Of a DNA stretch of 52,379 nt, positions 27,725 through 36,593 are shown in pieces. The position numbers were made by a program, and so were the translations under genes. Below the pieces are notes generated by a model. That model was not told the origin of the DNA. It did not search any database and saw only the letters and a program-made list of their open reading frames with translations. Source of the DNA: Candidatus Thiosymbion sp. (GTDB taxonomy: Bacteria; Pseudomonadota; Gammaproteobacteria; Chromatiales; Chromatiaceae); NCBI GenBank assembly GCA_018435665.1, contig JAHDND010000062.1, positions 1 to 52,379 of the forward strand, written 5' to 3'. Position 1 is the first letter of the stretch; every line of letters starts with the position of its first letter.

Positions 27725-28543
27725 ATGCCAATGCCAGATCCATGGATCGCGCCGGGGGTGTGGCACATGTTGAGTAGAATCCAGGGTCCAGCATGGGATG
27801 AACCGGCGGTCAGCGCGCGGACCCACCAACAGGAGATCCGCGACCTGGTGCTGGCCCGCTACGGTAATCTGGCCCGGGCGAGCTTGCCTCATCGGTTGCG
27901 CTTTCACCTCAAGCGCGCCGGTTGGGTCGGGGTGGTGCGTGGTTCCTATCTGGTCAAGCGGCTGCTGGACATCCTGGTCTCCGGAACGCTGCTGATACTG
28001 CTGCTGCCCTTCTTCCTATTGCTCTCCCTGTTGATCCGGATCGAGTCTCCCGGACCGGTTCTGTTCAAGCAAACACGGGTTGGACGCTGGGGGGAATTGT
28101 TCACCATCTTCAAATTCCGCTCCATGTACGCCGATGCCGAGGCCCGCAAGGCCGAGTTGCTGGCACGGAACGAGATGCAGGGTGGCGTCCTCTTCAAGAT
28201 GCGGGACGATCCGCGCGTCACCCGCATCGGCCGCTTCATCCGCAAGACCTCCATCGACGAACTGCCCCAACTGTGGAATGTCTTCAAGGGCGATATGTCC
28301 CTGGTCGGCCCGCGCCCCCCGGTGACCTCGGAGGTCAATGAGTATTCCCTGGCCGACCGTCGTCGGCTCGAGGTCATCCCCGGCATCACCTGCATCTGGC
28401 AGGTCTCGGGCCGTTCGGAGATTCCCTTCGAGCAACAGGTGGAACTGGATGTGGAATATATCCAATCCCAGTCCGTGTGGATGGATATCAAACTCCTGCT
28501 CAAGACCATCCCCGCCCTGTTGCTCGGCAAGGGGGCCTACTAG
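27725..28543 (+). CDS. Initiating sugar transferase (undecaprenyl-phosphate phosphoglycosyltransferase)
   Basis: A 272-residue monotopic phosphoglycosyltransferase (bacterial sugar transferase family; PglC/WcaJ C-terminal type). A membrane re-entrant segment lies at about residues 82-105 (ILVSGTLLILLLPFFLLLS), followed by the family core SPGPVLFKQTRVG and FTIFKFRSM. The catalytic Asp178-Glu179 pair is in KTSIDELPQLWNVFKGD, and LVGPRPP follows. It transfers a sugar-1-phosphate from a nucleotide sugar to undecaprenyl phosphate at the inner membrane and so starts repeat-unit synthesis. The sugar is unknown. It is the first gene of the exopolysaccharide cluster. Starts at 27731 and 27767 are possible alternatives. 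It lacks the polytopic WcaJ N-terminal domain. Confidence 0.93.
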   Translation: MPMPDPWIAPGVWHMLSRIQGPAWDEPAVSARTHQQEIRDLVLARYGNLARASLPHRLRFHLKRAGWVGVVRGSYLVKRLLDILVSGTLLILLLPFFLLLSLLIRIESPGPVLFKQTRVGRWGELFTIFKFRSMYADAEARKAELLARNEMQGGVLFKMRDDPRVTRIGRFIRKTSIDELPQLWNVFKGDMSLVGPRPPVTSEVNEYSLADRRRLEVIPGITCIWQVSGRSEIPFEQQVELDVEYIQSQSVWMDIKLLLKTIPALLLGKGAY

Positions 28544-28608
28544 CATCACCCCGCCGTCCTCGCCGTCCTCTGGTGGCCTGAGAGCCTACTGACCGGGAGC
28601 CTGATCCC

Positions 28609-30111
28609 ATGCGCGCGCTCGTTTTCGCCGATCGTCAGGGTAGTGAACTGGCCCCCCTGACCGATCAAGTCCCCCTGGCGCTCCTGCCCGTCGCGGGCAA
28701 GGAGGTCCTGGTCCATTGCATCGAGGACCTGGTCAAGGCCGGGGTGCGGGAACTGGTCATCGTGGTCTCGGCGCTGGCCGATCGGATCGAGGCCGCCATC
28801 GGGGATGGCCAGCGGTGGGGGGTACGTTGCCGCTACGTCCTGAGCCGCGGCGAGGAGGACCCCGCCGCGGTCTGGCGGCGCCTGAGCCTGAGTGAAGACC
28901 TGCCCCTGCTGGCCCTGCGCGGCGATGTGTTGCGGACCCCCGCGGTCGCGGGCTTTCTCGATCAGGCCCAGGGTTGGCCAGGGACGGTTCTGGCCGCGAT
29001 TCCCGAGGACCCGCGGGGTGGGCTGGTCCTGCTGCGCGCCCGTGCCGATACGTCGCTAGGGGATGAACAGGGTCTATCCCCGGCGCTCAGGCTCCTGAAT
29101 TGGCCGGCCCCAGTCCGGGCGGATGCGCCGTCGGCCGTGATTCAGTTACTCCCCCTGGCGGCGGTGACATTGAACCTGATCACCGACCTCCCCGCTTACC
29201 ATCGCGCCAACCGCGACCTCGTCGCTGGGCGCCTGCCCGGCATGGCCGTGCCGGGTCGCCTGCTGGCCCTGGGCCTGAGGGTGGGGCCGCGGGCACGGGT
29301 CGTGCCCAGGAGCCTCAAACAGGGTGTCGCCTACGTCGGCGCTAACAGCCGGGTCCACCCCGAGGCGGAATTGCTCGGGGAAGTCGTCATCGGCGACGAG
29401 GTGGTGGTGGACCGCGGGGCCACCATCCGCGACAGCGTCATCCTCTCCGGCACCTATGTCGGTGAACTGATCGAGGTGGCCAATGCCGTCGTCGCCTCCA
29501 ATCTGCTGATGCGCGTCGATACGGGCGCGGTACTGCGCATCAGCGACACCCTCTTGCTCGCGGATCTCGCCGCGGGGGGGATGGAGGAGGAGGTGGCACG
29601 GTGGCTCGATCGCCTCCTGGGTCTACTGTTAGGGGTCCTGTCTCTGCCCCTGTGGCCCCTAGCCCTGCTGCTGGCCTACCGCGAGGCCGGGGACGGTCCC
29701 CTGCTCGGGTCGCGGGGCTATCTGGGCAATCGACCTGCCGCCTCCAGCCCGGGCGGTGGCGGGCCCTGCCCGCTGGAATTGCGCCACTGGCGGACCTCCG
29801 TCCCGGTGCTCAGCAAACTGCCCTGGCTGATCGCGGTGATTCGCGGGGATTTGCGCCTGGTTGGCGTGAGCCCGCTCACCCCGGAGGAATCGGCCGCCCG
29901 GAGCGAGGACTGGCAGTTCGTCCGTGACCAGGCCCCGGTCGGCCTGTTCGGGCCGACCCAGTTTGATTTACCGCCGCAGGCCCCGATCGAGGAGCGCCTG
30001 CTCAGTGACGCCTTTTATGCCGGCCAGCGCACCTGGCTCAGCGACATGGGGTTTCTCTGGCAGGGGCTGAAGCGGCTGTTCAGTGCCGAGGTCTGGCGGG
30101 GGCAGCAGTGA
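28609..30111 (+). CDS. Three-domain protein: nucleotidyltransferase-like + left-handed beta-helix + degenerate phosphoglycosyltransferase
   Basis: A 500-residue protein. Residues 1-220 resemble an NDP-sugar pyrophosphorylase fold (MRALVFADRQGSELAPLTDQ, then LLPVAGKEVLVHCIEDL), but the usual GxGTRL loop is altered to ADRQGSEL. About 240-320 is a hexapeptide-type beta-helix (GEVVIGDEVVVDRGATIRDS). About 325-500 resembles a monotopic sugar transferase, with hydrophobic segment LLGLLLGVLSLPLWPLALLL and core WLIAVIRGDLRLVGVSPLTP. Aligned on the GD of that core with the neighbouring active enzyme, the catalytic Asp-Glu is replaced by Ser402-Lys403. It is therefore probably not a working transferase and may be a scaffold or regulator of the initiating enzyme. 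It lies 65 bases after it in the same operon. Confidence 0.82.
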   Translation: MRALVFADRQGSELAPLTDQVPLALLPVAGKEVLVHCIEDLVKAGVRELVIVVSALADRIEAAIGDGQRWGVRCRYVLSRGEEDPAAVWRRLSLSEDLPLLALRGDVLRTPAVAGFLDQAQGWPGTVLAAIPEDPRGGLVLLRARADTSLGDEQGLSPALRLLNWPAPVRADAPSAVIQLLPLAAVTLNLITDLPAYHRANRDLVAGRLPGMAVPGRLLALGLRVGPRARVVPRSLKQGVAYVGANSRVHPEAELLGEVVIGDEVVVDRGATIRDSVILSGTYVGELIEVANAVVASNLLMRVDTGAVLRISDTLLLADLAAGGMEEEVARWLDRLLGLLLGVLSLPLWPLALLLAYREAGDGPLLGSRGYLGNRPAASSPGGGGPCPLELRHWRTSVPVLSKLPWLIAVIRGDLRLVGVSPLTPEESAARSEDWQFVRDQAPVGLFGPTQFDLPPQAPIEERLLSDAFYAGQRTWLSDMGFLWQGLKRLFSAEVWRGQQ

Positions 30112-30172
30112 TCGCTGTCTCTCTCTTATGGCCATCATTTTTAATTTGAATTAATTTTATCAGGGCTTTTTA

Positions 30173-31345
30173 ATGGCTAACTATTCTGTTCTTTTGGTAG
30201 GTCCCTACCAGAGAGAGCGGCGAGTTTTCAGTATGGCTTTTTTCCTGGAAACGCTCCACAAGGGGCTCGCGGAGCGCGGGGTGATGGTGGATGTCATCAG
30301 CCCCGTCGTGCGATTGGGTGCCTTACCCATGCCGGTAAATATATTTTCCAAAATGTTGGCCGCGGTGGACAAACTGGTTATTTTTCCGTTTGAACTACGT
30401 CGGAAGGTGAAGGTCATGGGTCGGAATGGCCCCGTCGTCGTACATATTGTCGATCAGGCTTATGCTAATTACTCAAGGAATCTGGCGAAAGTTCCTCACA
30501 TCATTACCTGCCATGACATTATCTCCCTGCAGGCTACTCGCGGCGAACTTAAGGAACGTTCTGAACCTTTGCGGACCCGCATCTACCAGCATATGTTGCG
30601 AAGAGCTTTCGCCCGGGCGCCAATGGTGGCAGCCATTTCGGTAACAACCAAGGAGCATGTGTGCCGTCTTACCGGATTGGACCCGGACCGCGTCCCAGTC
30701 GTGTATAACGGTATGCACTATCCATATCATCCTATGTCGGGGCAACAGGCAAAGGCTGAGCTGAATGGCTTACTCGATTCCAGATGGCCTTTCTACATGC
30801 ATATCGGGGTGAATGTCTGGTACAAAAACCGGGAGGGGGTATTGGATATTTTTAATTCTTGGAATCATCGTGATCCAGATTCTTCGGGAACTCGCCTGGT
30901 CATGGTGGGGCCACAGCCAACTCCGGCGATGAAGGAGAAAGTGAGTGCACTCAACCTTGCCGATGCTGTGATATGGCTTTCGGATCTGACCAACGAACAG
31001 GTTTGTGCTTTATATAGCACCGCTCGTGGATTGATATTTCCATCATTCATGGAGGGATTTGGCTGGCCTATTATCGAGGCAATGGCCTGTGGTTGCCCCG
31101 TGTTCACTTCCAATCGTGCCCCCATGACGGAAATCGGGGGCGACGCTGCACGCTATTTTGATCCAAACGATCCAAATCAGGCATCCCGTGTCCTGGCTGT
31201 CACAGCATCCGATCGTGAGGCCATGGTGCAAGCTGGTTTACGTCGAGCAGCATTTTTTTCATTAAAAAATATGTTGGATGGCTATAGCCAGACGTATGAA
31301 CGGGTATTGAATATATATTCAAGCAGTAAAAAATATTTAGATTAA
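30173..31345 (+). CDS. Glycosyltransferase family 4 protein
   Basis: A 390-residue GT-B glycosyltransferase. The C-terminal nucleotide-sugar site is visible as FPSFMEGFGWPIIEAMACGC with the conserved E-x7-E spacing, preceded by LVMVGPQPTPAM. The N-terminal domain (LLVGPYQRERRVFSMAFFLE) and HDIISLQA fit the GT4 acceptor-binding half. It adds a sugar to the growing lipid-linked repeat unit in the cytoplasm. Donor and linkage cannot be read. GC content is clearly lower than in the two genes before it (many AAT, TTT and TAT codons, and an AT-rich leader at 30112-30172), suggesting separate acquisition. Confidence 0.9.
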   Translation: MANYSVLLVGPYQRERRVFSMAFFLETLHKGLAERGVMVDVISPVVRLGALPMPVNIFSKMLAAVDKLVIFPFELRRKVKVMGRNGPVVVHIVDQAYANYSRNLAKVPHIITCHDIISLQATRGELKERSEPLRTRIYQHMLRRAFARAPMVAAISVTTKEHVCRLTGLDPDRVPVVYNGMHYPYHPMSGQQAKAELNGLLDSRWPFYMHIGVNVWYKNREGVLDIFNSWNHRDPDSSGTRLVMVGPQPTPAMKEKVSALNLADAVIWLSDLTNEQVCALYSTARGLIFPSFMEGFGWPIIEAMACGCPVFTSNRAPMTEIGGDAARYFDPNDPNQASRVLAVTASDREAMVQAGLRRAAFFSLKNMLDGYSQTYERVLNIYSSSKKYLD

Positions 31346-31433
31346 TTCGGTGAATTATGATCTGACCTTTGATGACAAGTAGAGGGTGATATAGAGTATC
31401 CATAATATGGTTATGAACAGACATGAGGTCGCG

Positions 31434-32552
31434 ATGGATGCGTCGCCGAGAATTAACACCGACTTTCATCGGCCGGTGTATTTGCTGGTAGGGTTACCCT
31501 TCGATGCCATCGATATGGAAAAGGCGATGGATGAATTAGTCATCGCAGGGCAATCAGGCACGCGATGCTTCCTGTCAACTCCTAATCTCAACTGGCTTAT
31601 CGCTTGCCAGCGTGATGAAGAATTCCTAAATTCCGTACTGCAAAGTGATCTATCTTTGCCGGATGGTATGCCATTGATCTGGCTTTCCCGCATATTTGGC
31701 TTACCGCTTTGTCAGAGGGTCCCTGGTTCCGACCTGTTCCAGCGACTGCGCCAAAGACCTATCTCGGTGTATTTTTTTGGTGGGCCCCCTGGTTTAGCTG
31801 GCCAGGCCTGCCAAGCAATCAACCAATCCGGCGACTCCATGAAGTGCCAAGGCCATCTTTCCCCGGGGTTCGGCAGTGTTGAAGAGATGAGCAATCCCAA
31901 AAACCTGGCAGCCATCAATGCCAGTGGAGCGGACTTTCTGGTGTTAGCCTTGGGGGCGCGTAAGGGTCAGGCCTGGATTCTGCGGAACTTGGTTCATTTA
32001 CAAACGCCAGTTGTCAGTCATTTGGGTGCCGTCGTAAATTTTGTTGCTGGCTCGGTGGCCCGAGCCCCGCGTCTTGTCGGTAAACTGGGCCTGGAGTGGC
32101 TCTGGCGGATCAAAGAGGAGCCCGGTCTCTGGCGGCGATATTGGCAGGATGGTCTTGGGTTTCTGCATTATCTTTTCTGGCATGGGTTGCCAGCCACATT
32201 TTTGAGCCACAAGACTTTTCCTAATACCGCAAGCCTGGAATTCATCGGTGACCAGGATAGAGAGTTGCACCTTCGTCTCAGCGGCCCCTGGATGGAGAAC
32301 AATCTGCAACCTCTTCGTAATGCTTTGATGGATTTGAATTCTCGACCTAGGTCCGTCACCTTCGATATAAGCCATGTCAGTCATCTGGACAGTGCCGTCC
32401 TAGGGGTGCTTGCCCTTTTGCGGGGCCATCAACTGAAAAGCAACCAGTCCCTCGCGATTGGTGGGGCAAGCCCGGCATTGCGAAAGAAGATGGGCCATTT
32501 TTGCGCCACATACCTCCTCGACCCTCTCACCCCTGACGCTAAAGACTCATGA
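31434..32552 (+). CDS. WecG/TagA/CpsF-type glycosyltransferase fused to a C-terminal STAS domain
   Basis: A protein of about 372 residues. Residues about 15-260 match the GT26 WecG/TagA/CpsF family: FLSTPNLNWLIACQRDEEF, SDLSLPDGMPLIWLSRI (the conserved Asp), RVPGSDLF, YFFGGPPG and VLALGARKGQAW. These transfer ManNAc, ManNAcA or a hexose to a lipid-linked first sugar. The C-terminal 95 residues form a STAS domain: HLRLSGPWMENNLQPLRNA, then VTFDISHVSHLDSAVLGVL. Ser320 after the Asp is at the site phosphorylated in SpoIIAA-like antagonists. The ATG at 31434 has GAGG six bases upstream. ATGs at 31407 and 31413 are alternatives. The fusion suggests that activity or location is controlled through a STAS partner. 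Confidence 0.87.
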   Translation: MDASPRINTDFHRPVYLLVGLPFDAIDMEKAMDELVIAGQSGTRCFLSTPNLNWLIACQRDEEFLNSVLQSDLSLPDGMPLIWLSRIFGLPLCQRVPGSDLFQRLRQRPISVYFFGGPPGLAGQACQAINQSGDSMKCQGHLSPGFGSVEEMSNPKNLAAINASGADFLVLALGARKGQAWILRNLVHLQTPVVSHLGAVVNFVAGSVARAPRLVGKLGLEWLWRIKEEPGLWRRYWQDGLGFLHYLFWHGLPATFLSHKTFPNTASLEFIGDQDRELHLRLSGPWMENNLQPLRNALMDLNSRPRSVTFDISHVSHLDSAVLGVLALLRGHQLKSNQSLAIGGASPALRKKMGHFCATYLLDPLTPDAKDS

Positions 32553-32772
32553 TCCGACTGTCGGGAATGGCGGAAAAAACCTTGCAGGGATTTTGGGGAT
32601 CAATGCGATTCAGGTTCAATGAGGGGGGGTGATGTTTGCGTAGCGCTACCTGTTTTGCCTACATCATTATCCTTATCAGTTTGATTCAGCACCTAACCGA
32701 CCCGGCTTTACTTTGGATGCCATCATCTGTAAGGGTCATTCAATTTGACTTGATTAAATCTGAGGTATATCG

Positions 32773-33651
32773 ATGCGATCCCTTTCACTGAGTTTCTTAA
32801 CATTTCTTGGGCATTCTCTACCGGTGGCCAGCGGTCTTGGCATGTTCGCTGAAATGGGGTGGTGCCAATGGGCTGTGGCCAGTCTAGGCCAAACGGCCGA
32901 AGCACGACTCCGAAGCGGGCTGCGCCTGATCATTGACCCGACTGAATATTTGGGACGTACCGTGCTCCTGACGGGAGAATGGGATCCAAAAGTGACTTGG
33001 GTTTGCCAGAAACTGCTCCGTAATGGTGACACCTTTATCGATATTGGTGCCCATTGTGGTGTTGTAGCGGTGGAGGCCGCCCGCTTGGTCGGTCCCAGCG
33101 GCAAGGTTCATGCCTTCGAGCCACAGCCACGGCTTGCAGAATTTCTACGACAGAGCGCCAGCATCAACGCCCTTTCAGGTCTTCAGGTTCATCAAGTAGC
33201 ACTGTCGGACCAAGATGGCCAGGCAAAGATTTTCATGCGCGGGGGTAAACAGATATTGGCCAGCCTTGTTCCCACTCCTGGTGTGGAACCCAATCTGGAA
33301 ATTACTACCCGTGCAGCTGAACCTTATCTGCGGGGTTTGAATTTGACCCAGGTCCAGCTCCTAAAAATGGATATCGAAGGTTACGAGTATTCCCTTCTTC
33401 AGGCTATGGAGGGCGTCTTGAACGAAGGGATCTTGGAGAACATTCTGTTCGAGTCCGTACCGGCTGAAGGCCCGTTTTGGGAGCGGCCGGCAGTCCAATT
33501 GCTCGCCAAGGCCGGCTATCAGTTTTATGCCTTACCCAAAACCCTCCTTACATTTCGGGCGGTCCCTGTTTCCCCGGGGGTTGAGCCCGCAGGTGGGCCG
33601 CATGATTTTGTTGCGGTACGGAATTGGTATGGACCTCTTGCCCAGGCCTAA
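32773..33651 (+). CDS. FkbM family methyltransferase
   Basis: A 292-residue SAM-dependent methyltransferase of the FkbM type. The motif I GDTFIDIGAHCGVVAVEAARLVG-like stretch (about residues 78-100) is followed by the ribose-binding acidic residue in VHAFEPQPRLAEF. LLKMDIEGYEYSLLQAMEG is the family's MDVEGxE motif. These enzymes O-methylate sugars or peptides, so it probably methylates a sugar of the polysaccharide. TGAGG lies about eight bases before the ATG. Its 3' end overlaps the convergent acetyltransferase gene by four bases. The 220 bases before it hold no gene or clear signal. Confidence 0.88.
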   Translation: MRSLSLSFLTFLGHSLPVASGLGMFAEMGWCQWAVASLGQTAEARLRSGLRLIIDPTEYLGRTVLLTGEWDPKVTWVCQKLLRNGDTFIDIGAHCGVVAVEAARLVGPSGKVHAFEPQPRLAEFLRQSASINALSGLQVHQVALSDQDGQAKIFMRGGKQILASLVPTPGVEPNLEITTRAAEPYLRGLNLTQVQLLKMDIEGYEYSLLQAMEGVLNEGILENILFESVPAEGPFWERPAVQLLAKAGYQFYALPKTLLTFRAVPVSPGVEPAGGPHDFVAVRNWYGPLAQA

Positions 33652-34163
33652 GGGGTTTGCGAACTGGGCCGTAGAATTATCCTAGCCGGAATCCCTACGG
33701 CAATGGCGTTATCCGGTACATCGGTGATCACCACTGCGTTGGCGCCTATCATCACGTTATTACCAATGCGTATGTCACCAAGTATTTTTGCTCCCGCCCC
33801 AATATCTACATTGTTACCCAATTGTGGGGCAGTCTTTTCTCCAACTTTCCGGATACCAATGGTCACCCCATTACGTAGCACGCAGTTATCGCCAAAGGAT
33901 GCGTAACCGCTTACGATGATGTTTCCGAAATGGTCGATCCGAAAATTGCGTCCAACAGGAGCCTCGCAGGGCATTTGGATGCCTGTCAGGATCTGTGTGA
34001 GCTTGAAGAGAATTTTATAGATTAAGGAAAATGGCAAACGTAGAAAACGTGGCCGAATACTATAACGCCAGCGGCCAAATCGGTAAATGATCATTGCCCA
34101 GAATCCTTGAGCGCCCCATTCTCCGTCATAAGTTTTCAAGTCGGCACGAATGTTTTCAAACAT
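33648..34163 (-). CDS. Serine-O-acetyltransferase-like hexapeptide acetyltransferase
   Basis: A 171-residue left-handed beta-helix acyltransferase resembling the SAT branch (CysE C-terminal half). The N-terminal part WAMIIYRFGRWRY is common in polysaccharide-cluster members. FRIDHFGNIIVSGYASFG holds the catalytic-type His, followed by VLRNGVTIGIRK, hexapeptide turns and VGIPARII. It most likely O-acetylates a sugar with acetyl-CoA. It is homologous to the C-terminal domain of the fusion at 37330-39036. It is co-directional with the glycosyltransferase at 34173 (9-base gap) and points against the main operon. Confidence 0.88.
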   Translation of the reverse strand: MFENIRADLKTYDGEWGAQGFWAMIIYRFGRWRYSIRPRFLRLPFSLIYKILFKLTQILTGIQMPCEAPVGRNFRIDHFGNIIVSGYASFGDNCVLRNGVTIGIRKVGEKTAPQLGNNVDIGAGAKILGDIRIGNNVMIGANAVVITDVPDNAIAVGIPARIILRPSSQTP

Positions 34164-34172
34164 AGTTATGAA

Positions 34173-35147
34173 TCACCATGGGGTTGGCGGAGAAATGCGG
34201 CCGTAATGGGTATCGCGCAAGGCTTGATGCATCATGCGAATTGCATTCCATGAACCTGCGACTTTAGCTTGGCTATCGGGCCTGTTGCGAAATCGATTCA
34301 AAGTAATACGAACCAGATTCCACATGATCATCAAGCCCATATTTGCTACTACGCCGGGCACCCCCCCATATTTGTAATAATAGAGACAGGCGCTGCGTAA
34401 ACTAAAAAGGCCAATTTGGGCAGCCGCCTCGTTGAATTGCTGATCCTCACGGGTTTTGCTGCTTGCGCCGCCAATGTGCTCCACTTCAGCATCTGGGATA
34501 AAAAAGACCTTCCATCCAGCTTTCTTGGCCCGCCGGCAGAGATCGGTTTCTTCGTAATAGATAAAAAAGCGCTCATCGAAGCCATGCAGATCGTCTAATA
34601 ATTTCTTGCGAAAAAGGGTAAAGGTGCCAGGTACCCAATCCACTTCCATGATCCGGTCATGGGCAAAGCCGCCAAAATCGTGGCGGTTGAACAAGGAAGA
34701 TTCCGGATATCGGCTGCTCAGCCCGCTCAGGGTAAAAAGCCGTGAAAAGAACCCGGGAAATCGGCGGGCCGAGGGCATCAGGTTGCCAGAGGGGTCCAGC
34801 ACGCGTCCACCGCAAATCCCGCACTCAGGGGTCTGCTCCATGAAATTTTGGGCTTTCTGTAAGGCGCCAGCATGCACGAAGGCATCAGGATTGAGCAAAA
34901 GAACATACTCCCCTTCGGCTAAGGCGAAAGCCTGATTGTTAGCCGCCGCAAAGCCAAGATTACGACTGTTGGCCAGCAACCGAACTTGGGGAAACTCCTC
35001 ACGGACCATCTCGGCGGAGGCGTCAGCCGAGGCGTTGTCTACCACGAAGACCTCCATTGCGACATCCTTCGATCTCTCAAAGAGGGTTTGCAGGCATTGG
35101 CGCAGAATGTCACGCACGTTATAACTCACGATGACGACGGAAATCAC
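34173..35147 (-). CDS. Glycosyltransferase family 2 (rhamnosyltransferase-like)
   Basis: A 324-residue GT-A enzyme. MISVVIVSYNVRDILRQCL and VFVVDNASADASAEMV bind the nucleotide sugar. YVLLLNPDAF holds the DxD-type metal site, and FFIYYEETDLCRRAKKAGW is the ED motif with the catalytic base. The pattern is closest to WbbL-type rhamnosyltransferases. A GTG start at 35147 with GGAGG-like GGTGGAGA just before it is preferred. A longer open frame to 35309 has no similarity. It is transcribed opposite to the main cluster, together with the acetyltransferase after it, as a small inverted island. Confidence 0.87.
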   Translation of the reverse strand: MISVVIVSYNVRDILRQCLQTLFERSKDVAMEVFVVDNASADASAEMVREEFPQVRLLANSRNLGFAAANNQAFALAEGEYVLLLNPDAFVHAGALQKAQNFMEQTPECGICGGRVLDPSGNLMPSARRFPGFFSRLFTLSGLSSRYPESSLFNRHDFGGFAHDRIMEVDWVPGTFTLFRKKLLDDLHGFDERFFIYYEETDLCRRAKKAGWKVFFIPDAEVEHIGGASSKTREDQQFNEAAAQIGLFSLRSACLYYYKYGGVPGVVANMGLMIMWNLVRITLNRFRNRPDSQAKVAGSWNAIRMMHQALRDTHYGRISPPTPW

Positions 35148-35572
35148 GTCTCCACCTCCCGGTTGGAGCCTGTGTTGGAAGTGGTGCCTAGCATACCCGA
35201 AGGAGTCTTGGTGGTGCCGTCGGCAGTGGTCGCGTTGCTCAAAAAAGACACCCCGATACCCTTCTCTCATCGTGGGACAGCTGACAAATTGCCTTTTGGT
35301 CCAAGCCATGGAGGGTTCGGCGGCCTGAGGCTTGGCGCGTAAGAGTGGATAAAGATGGCATGAGGATGTGCCGACTCCTGGCCTTTTGTGCTATTTTTGC
35401 TCGTCGGAGGGGACATTTCTCAAGGGCATTTCGCAGGTTGATGCGATCAGCATGTGAATTGCAAGTTGGTATGTCACTCTTGTCTCACCGGTCCTTGGTT
35501 GAAAGATTTTGGTTGTTTACTGTCAGCCTTCATCTTTGCGTTTTTGTCCGAGTATAGCGAGAGCCTGAATCA
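35148..35572. other. Divergent intergenic region in the polysaccharide cluster
   Basis: About 425 bases separating divergent glycosyltransferase genes. Short open frames exist in it but look non-coding. The region just before 35573 is AT-richer and must hold the promoter of the following operon. No clear boxes were identified. Confidence 0.35.
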
Positions 35573-36586
35573 ATGAAAGTATGTCTGGGAATTTTGGCTC
35601 ACAATGAAGAGGATAGGATTGGCACTACCTTGGGTGATCTTATCAAACAGGATCTCTGGACTCAGCCTGGCATCGAGGCCATCCTCTGGGTAGTAGTCAA
35701 CGGAGCCAGGGACCGCACCCTGCAACGTGCCCAGGAGGCTCTGGCTCAGGCGGCTTGCGAACACCACGTGGTGGAACTGGAGATCGCCAGCAAAGCCAAC
35801 GCCTGGAATCATTTTGTACATCAACTTAGTTCCCCCGAGGCCGAGGTGCTGGTACTGCTGGATGCTGACATTCGCATTCCTCAGCGCGATGCTCTAAGCC
35901 GGATGTTGTCGGCCCTGCAAGAGACCCCTCGGGCGCTGGCCGCGGTGGATCAGCCCGTCAAGGATCTGGCTCTCCGTGGAGACAAGGGAATCGTGGGCCA
36001 CTTGTCCCTGTCTGCCTCTGAGCTGGCGGCATCGGGGCCGCCGAAACTTTGTGGACAGCTTTATCTTGCCCGTGCACCTGCCCTACGCGCCATCTACCTG
36101 CCTGAGCCCATGCTGGTGGAAGATGGTTTTATCAAGGCCATGCTAGTCACTGAAGGTTTTTCTCAGCCAGAGGATTTGGGACGTTTGGTGCGGGCTGAGG
36201 GTGTTTACCATCTCTATGAAGCGGTTACCCGGCTGGGCCCTCTTTTTCGCCATGAAAAGCGCATTCTTATCGGCACCTTGGCCAACCTGTTGCTGTTTGA
36301 ACAGGCACGTACCTTGGCCCTTCAGGGCCTTCGTGTTGGTGATTGGTTGCGTGCCCAGTCCGCTAGCAATCCTGACTGGTTTCGACAGCTTATCCGGGAC
36401 CAGTTGGGACGCTGGGGTGGCGCGCGTATTGGCATTATGATTCCTGTGCCTTTGCGCCAGTTGCGCGAATGTCGGGGCGCGGTATTCTGGCGTGCACTGC
36501 CCGGTGCCATGGCGCGCCTGGTGCTAAACTCTGTAGTCGCACTAGGCGCAGCAGTGGATCTACGCCGCGGGCGGCTGCGCTGGTGA
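35573..36586 (+). CDS. Glycosyltransferase family 2 protein
   Basis: A 337-residue GT-A enzyme. MKVCLGILAHNEEDRIGTTL is the N-terminal nucleotide-binding strand, VLVLLDADIRIPQRDAL the DxD site, and LPEPMLVEDGFIKAML supplies a possible ED-like acidic motif. The C-terminal 90 residues are helical and basic (RQLIRDQLGRWGGAR). It probably acts on the same repeat unit. It begins an operon running to at least 41238 (gaps of 7-20 bases between most genes). Acceptor and donor are unknown. Confidence 0.86.
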   Translation: MKVCLGILAHNEEDRIGTTLGDLIKQDLWTQPGIEAILWVVVNGARDRTLQRAQEALAQAACEHHVVELEIASKANAWNHFVHQLSSPEAEVLVLLDADIRIPQRDALSRMLSALQETPRALAAVDQPVKDLALRGDKGIVGHLSLSASELAASGPPKLCGQLYLARAPALRAIYLPEPMLVEDGFIKAMLVTEGFSQPEDLGRLVRAEGVYHLYEAVTRLGPLFRHEKRILIGTLANLLLFEQARTLALQGLRVGDWLRAQSASNPDWFRQLIRDQLGRWGGARIGIMIPVPLRQLRECRGAVFWRALPGAMARLVLNSVVALGAAVDLRRGRLRW

Positions 36587-36593
36587 CCAATTA

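Noticed and set aside
35345..35557. 70-residue plus-strand open frame in the divergent region
   Set aside because: No family, poor start context and non-coding-like composition.
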